From NCBI GenBank assembly GCA_964369225.1, contig CAYJER010000068.1, positions 1-6,235 on the forward strand: a stretch of 6,235 bases of DNA. Direction: 5' to 3'. The stretch comes from SIG603 sp964369225 (GTDB lineage Bacteria; Bacillota; Clostridia; Oscillospirales; Acutalibacteraceae). The notes below the pieces were generated by a model, which was not told the origin of the DNA, ran no database searches, and was given only the letters and a program-made list of their open reading frames with translations. The translations under genes were made by a program, and so were the position numbers. This document shows positions 1 to 5,070 of the stretch, piece after piece. Each line of letters opens with the position of its first letter. Positions within the stretch are counted from its first letter, which is position 1.

Positions 1-24
1 GTGTAGCAGCTATCGCTACTACAC
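1..24. repeat. Imperfect hairpin inside the IS end
   Basis: GTGTAGCAGC and GCTACTACAC form 10-bp arms with one mismatch (C7 against A18) around a TATC loop. It lies just inside the presumed IS terminal repeat. It may be a subterminal structural element, or a weak terminator that shields the element from outside transcription. On the plus strand only a poor T tract (ACTTTCAAG) follows it, so a terminator call is not secure. Confidence 0.5.
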
Positions 25-54
25 TTTCAAGTCCAACTTTTGGGGGTCACTTCA
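1..54. mobile_element. Terminal end of an IS3-family (IS150-type) insertion sequence, rest outside window
   Basis: Read on the minus strand from position 54, the sequence begins TGAAGTGACCCCCAAAAG and continues with TTGGAC. From memory this matches the terminal inverted repeats of the IS150 subgroup of IS3-family elements, which begin with TG and carry the GACCCC-AAAAGTTGGAC core. On that reading the outer tip of the element is position 54 (plus strand ending in CA), and the element extends to the left out of the window. No transposase coding sequence is visible, so it could be a complete IS cut by the window edge or a solitary relic. The start of trxB lies about 93 bases beyond the tip. The identification rests on recall of the repeat pattern, not on a search. 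Confidence 0.55.
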
Positions 55-69
55 TTATATTTTCCTAAA

Positions 70-95
70 AGGTGCGTCTGAATATCCGCCCCTAC
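70..95. repeat. GC-rich imperfect inverted repeat, possible dispersed-repeat remnant
   Basis: GGTGCG (71-76) faces CGCCCC (87-92), pairing at five of six positions around a TCTGAATATC loop. The minus-strand reading contains GTAGGGGCGGATAT. From memory this resembles GTAGGGGCG-type intergenic repeats scattered through many clostridial genomes. The patch is visibly richer in G and C than its AT-rich surroundings and encodes nothing obvious. Together with the IS end it fills most of the trxB upstream region. Membership of a repeat family is inference and needs a genome-wide copy count. Confidence 0.35.
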
Positions 96-134
96 ATTGC
101 TGAATTTTCTAAGATATACATTCAAAATAAAAAC

Positions 135-140
135 GGAGGT
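135..140 (+). promoter_or_regulatory. Ribosome binding site fixing the trxB start
   Basis: GGAGGT lies six bases before the ATG at 147. This favours a start at 147 over the in-frame GTG at 72, which would add 25 residues translated from IS- and repeat-derived sequence with no family resemblance. Confidence 0.85.
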
Positions 141-146
141 CTATTT

Positions 147-1055
147 ATGTACGATATTATAATTATTGGCGGTGGCACAGCAGGTCTAACCGCTGGAATT
201 TACGCAGTTAGGGCAGGAAAAACAGCCCTAGTTCTTGAATCTAAGGCTTTTGGAGGTCAAATTATTAATACACCTGAAATTGAAAATTATCCAGGGCTTA
301 AAAATGTTTCAGGCTTTGAGTTTGCTATGAATTTACATTCACAAGCGACAGATTTAGGTGTAAAGAGTGAATATGATAAGGTAGTATCATTGATTGATGA
401 TGGAGAGATTAAGACAGTAGTAACAGAAAACGCTAAGTATCAGTGCAAGTCTATCATTTTGGCAACAGGTGCTAAAAATAGAACTTTAGGCCTTGAAAAT
501 GAAGAAGATTTAATTGGAATGGGTGTTTCTTATTGTGCTACATGTGACGGCGCTTTCTTCAGAGGCAAAGACACGGCGATAGTAGGCGGTGGAAACACAG
601 CTTTCGAAGATGCTTTGTTTTTATCTCACTATTGTAGCAAAGTATATGTGATTCATCGACGTGATAAGTTCAGAGGAGAAGAGAAGCTTTTAGAAAGACT
701 TTCTAAAAGAGAAAATGTAGAACTCGTTTTAGACAGCGTTCCGACTAAACTTATTGCTAAAATAAACTTAGATGCCGTAGAAGTAGAGAACGTAAAGACA
801 AAAGAAAAGAGAGAAATTCCTATTTCGGGTTTATTTGTGGCTATAGGGCAAATTCCAGACAATAAAAGTTTTGAAAATTTAGTAGAGCTTGATAAGGGTG
901 GCTATATCGTTTCTGGTGAAGACTGCAAGACTAAAACCCCTGGAGTTTTTACAGCTGGAGATTGCAGAACTAAGACTGTAAGACAGCTTACAACCGCCGC
1001 TGGAGATGGAGCAGTGGCAGGGCTTGCTGCCTGTGAATATATAGATTCGCTATAA
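147..1055 (+). CDS. trxB: Thioredoxin reductase (NADPH, FAD-dependent)
   Basis: The 302-residue product is a low-molecular-weight thioredoxin reductase, a cytoplasmic flavoenzyme that passes electrons from NADPH through FAD and a redox-active disulfide to thioredoxin. Visible landmarks in order are the N-terminal FAD-binding GGGTAG (8-13), the catalytic CATC pair (130-133, followed by DG), the NADPH-binding GGGN (147-150), HRRDKFR (170-176), whose arginines typically bind the NADPH phosphate, and the C-terminal FAD motif AGD (270-272) followed by RQLTTAAGDGA. Length and domain order are normal, with no frameshift. The start at 147 has an optimal ribosome binding site. No thioredoxin gene is adjacent, and I found no convincing promoter in the 146 bases upstream. 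The next gene downstream has its own promoter, so co-transcription is possible but not required. Extra cysteines occur at 163, 260, 273 and 296. Related flavin reductases cannot be fully excluded, but the CATCDG signature makes TrxB by far the best call. Confidence 0.96.
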   Translation: MYDIIIIGGGTAGLTAGIYAVRAGKTALVLESKAFGGQIINTPEIENYPGLKNVSGFEFAMNLHSQATDLGVKSEYDKVVSLIDDGEIKTVVTENAKYQCKSIILATGAKNRTLGLENEEDLIGMGVSYCATCDGAFFRGKDTAIVGGGNTAFEDALFLSHYCSKVYVIHRRDKFRGEEKLLERLSKRENVELVLDSVPTKLIAKINLDAVEVENVKTKEKREIPISGLFVAIGQIPDNKSFENLVELDKGGYIVSGEDCKTKTPGVFTAGDCRTKTVRQLTTAAGDGAVAGLAACEYIDSL

Positions 1056-1081
1056 TATTACTAAATATTATAAAAATTTCC

Positions 1082-1110
1082 TTGAAAAAAATTTTAGTTA
1101 TTAGTATAAT
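1082..1110 (+). promoter_or_regulatory. Sigma-A-type promoter of the diguanylate cyclase gene
   Basis: TTGAAA (1082-1087) and TATAAT (1105-1110) are separated by exactly 17 bases, with the expected transcription start near 1117. It lies in the 82-base gap after trxB, giving the cyclase gene a leader of about 20 bases that contains its ribosome binding site. The region is AT-rich, so chance matches are possible, but the hexamers and spacing are near ideal. Confidence 0.7.
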
Positions 1111-1121
1111 AATCATTATTA
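1107..1121. promoter_or_regulatory. Candidate Fur/PerR-family operator (perfect 7-1-7 inverted repeat)
   Basis: TAATAATCATTATTA is a perfect 7-1-7 palindrome centred on C1114. Family consensus half-sites are TGATAAT for Fur and TTATAAT for PerR; the half-site here, TAATAAT, differs from each at one base. It overlaps the -10 hexamer and the expected start site, a normal place for repression by a Fur-family dimer. The sequence is simple and AT-rich, so a chance origin is a real alternative, and which regulator would bind cannot be told. Confidence 0.45.
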
Positions 1122-1137
1122 ATTTAAGAGGTGCAAA

Positions 1138-2523
1138 ATGGATAGATATTTAAAAAATTTATGTGATACAACAGATGTTATGGGTTATATCTCGAGAATA
1201 GATAATTATGATATGCTACATGTTTCTGACTATTTGTTGAAATGCCTTAATATCACTGAGGATGACTACAAGGGGCAAAAGTGTCATTTTGTAATTCATG
1301 GTAAGACTACTCCATGTCAGTTTTGTAATAATTCAAGACTAAAAGTGGGGGAGTACGATAAATGGTATGCCTACAACCCTTTGATGGATGCTCACTTGGC
1401 AGTACGTGACACATTGATAGAGCATGAAGAATTTGGCAAAGTAAGAATGGAAATTTGCTATGAAATTACTAATGAAGTTAAAACAATAAAAGATCTTCAA
1501 GCCTCTGAATCTTACGACAAGGCTGTTGGAGCTTGTGCGAAAACATTGCTTGATGGTGAAAGCACAAATAAATCAATAAATGATCTGCTTAAGACTTTAT
1601 GTAATTTCTTTGGTGGAGAGTATTCCTGTATCATTGAAAATCATGGACTTTTTGCCAATGTAAGCCATGAATTTCTCACAGGCGATAATAAATCGCTTAA
1701 AGACAGATTTAAGATGATGCCAATTAATATGATTGAAAATTGGTATGAGTTTTCTGACAATGATGACAAAATATATGTAGATAAGAAGCTACATGATAAG
1801 AACTCTAAACAGTATAAAATGCTAGAGGATAGCCGTTTAGACTCGGTAGTGTTAGCGCCCCTTAGAAAAGATGGCGTTAAGCTTGGGTCTATTGTTGTTG
1901 GAAACCCTAAAAATAATTTAGATGACGTTAGATTGCTTAAGACTGTTTCGGCGTTCGTTGTAAACTTTATAGAAAAACAACGCCTTATTAAAGAGTTAAA
2001 GGAATTAAGCTACAGCGATATACTCACGGGTTTAAAGAATAGAAACTATTTTGAGAGCCAAATTAAAAGAATAAATGAAAAAGCACCAGACAGTGTTGGA
2101 ATTATTTTCTGTGATGTAAACGGGCTTAAAGAAGCAAACGACAACCTAGGGCATGAATATGGAGACATACTCATTAAATGGTCTGCTAAATATCTTTCTG
2201 AAAACATTCCGTCGGCTGTTTTTAGAATAGGTGGAGATGAATTTGTGAGTTTTGTTGAAAATGTATCGAGAGAAAAATTTGAAGAGATTGTGCAAAAAAT
2301 CAACGAGGGCCTAAGCAAATTCAATCATATAAATATTTCTGTTGGACATGTTTGGAACGACTTTGAGATTAATATTGACAAACAACTGATAGATGCAGAC
2401 AAGAGCATGTATGAAGTGAAGCAAAATTACTATGCAAATAAACGCTATAACCACATGAACTTAAATACTCATTATAACCAGATTAAAAAAGAGCTTGAAA
2501 GATTAAAAGACCTACTTAATTAA
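1138..2523 (+). CDS. Diguanylate cyclase (GGDEF) with N-terminal Cys-rich PAS-like and GAF-like sensor regions
   Basis: This 461-residue soluble protein should make cyclic di-GMP from two GTP. Residues 1-120 look PAS-like and hold a Cys/His cluster: C49, H50, H54, C60 and C63. Residues about 125-280 resemble a GAF domain (APLRKDGVKLGSIVVG near 240-255). A short helix leads to the GGDEF domain (about 288-438), which shows the SYSDILTGLKNR entry (291-302), metal-binding D326, NDNLGHEYGD (334-343), an intact GGDEF (365-369) and the late ADKSMYEVK block (420-428). The usual inhibitory RxxD site before GGDEF is replaced by NIPS (356-359), so product inhibition through that site is unlikely. There is no EAL domain, signal peptide or membrane segment. 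The ATG at 1138 follows AGAGGT with good spacing. Cyclase activity is a motif-based inference; the sensed signal is unknown, with redox or a metal plausible from the cysteines. Confidence 0.88.
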   Translation: MDRYLKNLCDTTDVMGYISRIDNYDMLHVSDYLLKCLNITEDDYKGQKCHFVIHGKTTPCQFCNNSRLKVGEYDKWYAYNPLMDAHLAVRDTLIEHEEFGKVRMEICYEITNEVKTIKDLQASESYDKAVGACAKTLLDGESTNKSINDLLKTLCNFFGGEYSCIIENHGLFANVSHEFLTGDNKSLKDRFKMMPINMIENWYEFSDNDDKIYVDKKLHDKNSKQYKMLEDSRLDSVVLAPLRKDGVKLGSIVVGNPKNNLDDVRLLKTVSAFVVNFIEKQRLIKELKELSYSDILTGLKNRNYFESQIKRINEKAPDSVGIIFCDVNGLKEANDNLGHEYGDILIKWSAKYLSENIPSAVFRIGGDEFVSFVENVSREKFEEIVQKINEGLSKFNHINISVGHVWNDFEINIDKQLIDADKSMYEVKQNYYANKRYNHMNLNTHYNQIKKELERLKDLLN

Positions 2524-2559
2524 CAAAAGTTTGTGATAGTTAATATATTCAGATATAAA

Positions 2560-2591
2560 AAAGCACAGCCTGATTAAACGGGCTGTGCTTT
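2560..2591. terminator. Bidirectional intrinsic terminator between convergent genes
   Basis: AAAGCACAGCC (2560-2570) and GGCTGTGCTTT (2581-2591) form a perfect 11-bp stem around a 10-base loop. Read on the minus strand the stem runs into a T6 tract (CTTTTTTATATC); read on the plus strand it ends in TTT then AATAAATT, a weaker tail. It begins 36 bases after the cyclase stop codon and can end transcription from both sides. Confidence 0.85.
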
Positions 2592-2641
2592 AATAAATTG
2601 GCTTTCATCTTAAGGGAACTTCTTTATACAATTTTTAAAGC

Positions 2642-2668
2642 CCCGAATTTACATCAAGTAAACTCGGG
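2642..2668 (-). terminator. Stem-loop after khpA, first terminator of the ylxM-ffh-rpsP-khpA operon
   Basis: On the minus strand CCCGAGTTTAC and GTAAATTCGGG pair over 11 bp with one G-U wobble around a 5-base loop, starting 9 bases past the khpA stop. The following GCTTTAAAAATT is only a moderate U tract, so this may act as an incomplete terminator or a 3'-end stabiliser, with the stem at 2560-2591 as back-up. Confidence 0.65.
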
Positions 2669-2677
2669 ACCTAAAAA

Positions 2678-2905
2678 TTAGCCTATTTCAACTGTGATCT
2701 TCTCATTTTGTCTAGTTCCGGCGGCTCTCATGACAGTTCTTATAGCTTTTGCAATTCTTCCTTGTTTGCCTATAACTCTGCCCATGTCTTCTTCTGAAAC
2801 GATTAGGTGATATACTACACCTTCTTCTGTTGTTTCTGAAGTCACGTCCACTTTCTCAGGATATTTTACTAGGCCTTGTGCTATTATTCTCAATAATTCT
2901 TGCAT
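2678..2905 (-). CDS. khpA: KH-domain RNA-binding protein KhpA (YlqC family)
   Basis: The 75-residue product is a single KH domain, the usual size for KhpA/YlqC. The GxxG RNA-contact loop is GKQG (46-49) inside the block GRVIGKQGRIAKAIR (42-56), preceded by a beta-rich segment (about 18-36) and ending in ITVEIG. In other Firmicutes this small cytoplasmic protein pairs with KhpB/Jag and binds many RNAs, with effects on cell elongation and division; KhpB is not in this window. It lies 23 bases after rpsP, its standard neighbour, and the minus-strand AAAGGAT at 2913-2919 is a well placed ribosome binding site. It is the last gene of the operon here, followed directly by a stem-loop. Its identity is clear from both sequence and synteny. 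Confidence 0.94.
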   Translation of the reverse strand: MQELLRIIAQGLVKYPEKVDVTSETTEEGVVYHLIVSEEDMGRVIGKQGRIAKAIRTVMRAAGTRQNEKITVEIG

Positions 2906-2928
2906 GGCTTTTATCCTTTCAGAAAAAA

Positions 2929-3171
2929 TTAGTCGATAACACCGTGTTTTTTGAATAAAACTTTAACTGTGTCTGTAGGTTGTGCGCCTTTTGCCATCCA
3001 GTCTTTAGCTTTGTCAGCATCAACTTTAACAACACTTGGCTCTTCCATTGGGTTGTAGTAACCGATTTCCTCGATGAAACGTCCGTCTCTTGGATATCTT
3101 GAATCTGCTACAACAATTCTGTAGAAAGGATTTCTTTTTGCGCCCATTCTTTTTAGTCTGATTTTAACCAT
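2929..3171 (-). CDS. rpsP: 30S ribosomal protein bS16
   Basis: The 80-residue product begins MVKIRLKRMGAKRNPFYRI and contains VVADSRYPRDGR and the IGYYNP block, all hallmarks of bS16, a small-subunit protein needed for 30S assembly through contacts with 16S rRNA. The start at 3171 is chosen because the family begins M-V/A-K-I-R and because a strong GGAGGA (3179-3184) sits seven bases upstream. The open frame continues five codons further, to 3186, but those codons would overlap the ribosome binding site itself. The gene lies between ffh (64-base gap) and khpA (23-base gap), as in many Firmicutes. Nothing about it is abnormal. Confidence 0.97.
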   Translation of the reverse strand: MVKIRLKRMGAKRNPFYRIVVADSRYPRDGRFIEEIGYYNPMEEPSVVKVDADKAKDWMAKGAQPTDTVKVLFKKHGVID

Positions 3172-3178
3172 TATTAGT

Positions 3179-3184
3179 TCCTCC
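3179..3184 (-). promoter_or_regulatory. Ribosome binding site fixing the rpsP start
   Basis: On the minus strand this reads GGAGGA, followed by seven bases and then the ATG at 3171. It rules out the upstream ATG at 3186, which would overlap this site. Confidence 0.85.
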
Positions 3185-3235
3185 ATTTATTTTGAAAAAA
3201 ATTGTTTATATATTAACCAAATTGTTTTGGTAATA

Positions 3236-4576
3236 TTACATTCCACCAAAAGGATTTCTTAAAAGATTTGGATTAATCTTTTTCTTGCCCTTTTTGCCTG
3301 AAAACTGCTTCATTAGCTTTTGAACTTGTTTGAACTGATTAAGTAACTTATTTACGTCCTCAACCTTCATTCCACAGCCAGCTGCAATTCTCTTCTTTCT
3401 TTTTGCATCGATTATGTCAGGCTTGCCTCTTTCTTCTTTAGTCATAGAAAGAATGATAGCAGCATTTCTGTCCATAATTCTGTCATCGATATCAACATCA
3501 TCAATGTTTTTAACACCAGGTAGTTTAGATAAAATACCTTTGATAGGTCCCATCTTTTTAACTTGATTGAATTGCTCAAGCATGTCGTTTAAATCCATCT
3601 TGTTGCTCATCATGCGTTCGGCTGTTTTAGCAGCTTCTTTTTCATCAAGTTTAAATTGTGCTTCTTCAATAAGTGATAAAACATCACCCATTCCAAGAAT
3701 ACGGTTTGCCATTCTGTCGGGGTAGAAAGACTCTAAATCGCCTATTTTCTCGCCAGTACCACAGAATTTAATAGGTTTTCCTGTTACTGCCTTGATTGAT
3801 AAAGCAGCACCGCCTCTTGTGTCACCGTCAAGCTTTGTAAGTATAACGCCTGTAACACTTAATTTTTCATCAAATGTTTTGGCGACGTTTACAGCCTCTT
3901 GACCTGTCATAGAGTCTACTGTAAGCAGAATATCACTAGGGTTTACAGCCTCTTTAATTCTTTTAAGCTCATCCATTAAAAGCTCATCTATTTGAAGTCT
4001 ACCAGCAGTATCTATAATAACATAGTCGTTGCCGTAGTCTTTTGCGTATTTAATTGCCTCTATAGAAGTTTTTACAGGGTCTTGAGTGCCTTTTTCAAAG
4101 ACTGTAGTTCCAGCCTTTTCGCCTACAATTTGTAACTGCTTGATAGCAGCAGGTCTGTAGATATCACAGGCTACAAGTAAAGGTCTTCTGCCTTGTGTTT
4201 TAAGCATATGTGCAAGTTTAGCCGCATGTGTTGTTTTACCAGCACCTTGCAAACCGCACATCATAATAATAGCTGGAATGCGGCTTGTGGTGTTTAGTTT
4301 TTCAACCTCGCCACCCATAAGTAGTGATAACTCTTCATTAACAATCTTGATTACCATTTGTGCAGGAGTTAGACTTTCCATAACGTCAGAGCCTACTGCT
4401 CTGGCTGTTACATTTGCTGTAAACTCTTTTGCAACTTTGTAGTTTACGTCTGCCTCAAGTAGAGCCAGTCTAACTTCACGCATTGCCTCTTTTACATCGG
4501 CTTCGTTAAGTTTACCTTTGTTACGTAACTTTTTAAATGAATTACTGAGTTTTTCCGCAAGACCTTCAAATGCCAT
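3236..4576 (-). CDS. ffh: Signal recognition particle protein Ffh (SRP54 GTPase)
   Basis: This 446-residue SRP GTPase binds signal sequences of nascent membrane and secreted proteins and docks with FtsY. Three domains are visible. The N domain spans about 1-95. The G domain spans about 96-295, with GLQGAGKT (108-115), DIYRPAA (138-144), DTAGR (189-193), TKLDGDTRGG (247-256) and GTGEKIGDL (273-281). The methionine-rich M domain spans about 305-446: the hydrophobic finger loop near 340-355 and the RNA-binding helix-turn-helix KRIAAGCG (395-402), where many relatives have a GSG-type turn. A basic KKGKKK tail (428-433) and NPFGGM end the protein. Length is normal. The ATG at 4576 has a full AGGAGG that overlaps the ylxM stop codon, pointing to translational coupling with ylxM. 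The SRP RNA gene and ftsY are not in this window. Confidence 0.98.
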   Translation of the reverse strand: MAFEGLAEKLSNSFKKLRNKGKLNEADVKEAMREVRLALLEADVNYKVAKEFTANVTARAVGSDVMESLTPAQMVIKIVNEELSLLMGGEVEKLNTTSRIPAIIMMCGLQGAGKTTHAAKLAHMLKTQGRRPLLVACDIYRPAAIKQLQIVGEKAGTTVFEKGTQDPVKTSIEAIKYAKDYGNDYVIIDTAGRLQIDELLMDELKRIKEAVNPSDILLTVDSMTGQEAVNVAKTFDEKLSVTGVILTKLDGDTRGGAALSIKAVTGKPIKFCGTGEKIGDLESFYPDRMANRILGMGDVLSLIEEAQFKLDEKEAAKTAERMMSNKMDLNDMLEQFNQVKKMGPIKGILSKLPGVKNIDDVDIDDRIMDRNAAIILSMTKEERGKPDIIDAKRKKRIAAGCGMKVEDVNKLLNQFKQVQKLMKQFSGKKGKKKINPNLLRNPFGGM

Positions 4577-4584
4577 ACTGCCTC

Positions 4585-4932
4585 CTAATCTAGCTTGTTA
4601 GCTAATTTCTTAATATCGTCTGCCAGTGATACAATCTCTTCTTTTTGTGTTAAGGTTTGTATTTTATTGGCGCAGTCAATTATTTCACCAAGATATATTT
4701 TGTATTCGTTAAACCTTTTATATAGTCCTAATCTTTCTTCCATATCAAAAAGCATAGCCTCACTGCGTTTAATGCTGTCTCGTACTCCTTGACGGCTTAT
4801 AAGTTTATCCTCGGCGATTTCAGCGAGCGATAAATCTGAATTGTAATAATCTTCTATAATTTCACGTGGCTTTTCGTTTAGCATTTCGCCGTAAAAATCT
4901 AGTAGCACTGAAACCTTTAAATCTTTTGCCAT
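4585..4932 (-). CDS. ylxM: YlxM/p13-like SRP-associated helix-turn-helix protein
   Basis: The 115-residue product belongs to the YlxM family: it opens KVSVLLDFYGEML and has the block DYYNSDLSLAEIAEDKLISR followed by QGVRDSIKRSEAML, a sigma-70 region-4-like helix-turn-helix, then a helical, probably coiled-coil C-terminus. In Streptococcus mutans and relatives YlxM associates with Ffh/FtsY and modulates SRP GTPase cycling; that role is inferred here from family and position. It lies eight bases upstream of ffh, and the ffh ribosome binding site overlaps its TAG stop. The start is uncertain. ATG 4932 (MAKDLKVS) sits about 13 bases after AAGGA, slightly far, while ATG 4944 (MVFIMAKD) is only one base after it, too close. 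I prefer 4932; the alternative adds four residues. It is first in the operon, driven by the promoter at 5011-5039. Confidence 0.9.
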   Translation of the reverse strand: MAKDLKVSVLLDFYGEMLNEKPREIIEDYYNSDLSLAEIAEDKLISRQGVRDSIKRSEAMLFDMEERLGLYKRFNEYKIYLGEIIDCANKIQTLTQKEEIVSLADDIKKLANKLD

Positions 4933-4976
4933 TATAAAGACCATGTCCTTTTCTTTTAATTTAACTCTTAAAAAAG

Positions 4977-5009
4977 AACTACTGTAAAGAGATTTACTTT
5001 ACAGTAGTT
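4977..5009 (-). promoter_or_regulatory. Perfect 13-bp palindrome over the ylxM start site, also terminator-like
   Basis: AACTACTGTAAAG (4977-4989) and CTTTACAGTAGTT (4997-5009) are perfect complements around a 7-base loop. On the minus strand the stem is followed by C and then T6. It lies 61 bases after the zinc-ribbon gene stop, so it can terminate that gene. It begins one base after the ylxM -10 box, so the predicted start (about 5004) falls within the first arm. It could therefore also be an operator or a 5' leader hairpin. Only four of the 13 pairs are G-C, so termination strength is doubtful. Confidence 0.7.
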
Positions 5010-5010
5010 G

Positions 5011-5039
5011 ATTATACACGCAAATAGACGATTTGTCAA
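5011..5039 (-). promoter_or_regulatory. Promoter of the ylxM-ffh-rpsP-khpA operon
   Basis: On the minus strand TTGACA (5034-5039) and TATAAT (5011-5016) are both perfect consensus hexamers with a 17-base spacer. The start is expected near 5004, giving a leader of about 70 bases before ylxM. A sigma-A promoter this strong suits SRP and ribosomal genes. Confidence 0.88.
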
Positions 5040-5070
5040 GTGTTTTTTTGAAATTTATGAAATAGAAGAT

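Noticed and set aside
72..146. N-terminal extension of trxB from the in-frame GTG at 72
   Set aside because: The 25 extra residues come from repeat-like DNA and do not match the family, which begins just before the GGGTAG motif. A strong ribbon of GGAGGT serves the ATG at 147.
1..146. T-box or riboswitch leader for trxB
   Set aside because: The stem-loops present are explained better as an IS end and a repeat. There is no T-box sequence, no ordered helices and no terminator before the gene.
653..862. Minus-strand open frame of 69 codons inside trxB
   Set aside because: It lies wholly antisense to a clear TrxB coding region, has Ser/Phe/Leu-rich shadow composition, and shows no recognisable domain.
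1051..1072. 9-bp inverted repeat at the trxB stop codon as a terminator
   Set aside because: All nine pairs are A-T and no U tract follows, so the stem would be too weak for intrinsic termination; such repeats are expected by chance in DNA this AT-rich.
2046..2324. Minus-strand open frame of 92 codons inside the GGDEF domain
   Set aside because: It is antisense to an intact catalytic domain with conserved motifs, and nothing in it resembles a known protein.
3212..3235. ACCAAA/TTTGGT stem-loop just after the ffh stop, as a terminator or processing site
   Set aside because: The stem is only six pairs and the T run comes about 15 bases later. It could be a minor RNA-processing signal, but the sequence gives no further support.
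4595..4792. Plus-strand open frame of 65 codons opposite ylxM
   Set aside because: It is the antisense of conserved ylxM and has Ser/Leu/Ile-rich shadow composition with no supporting context.
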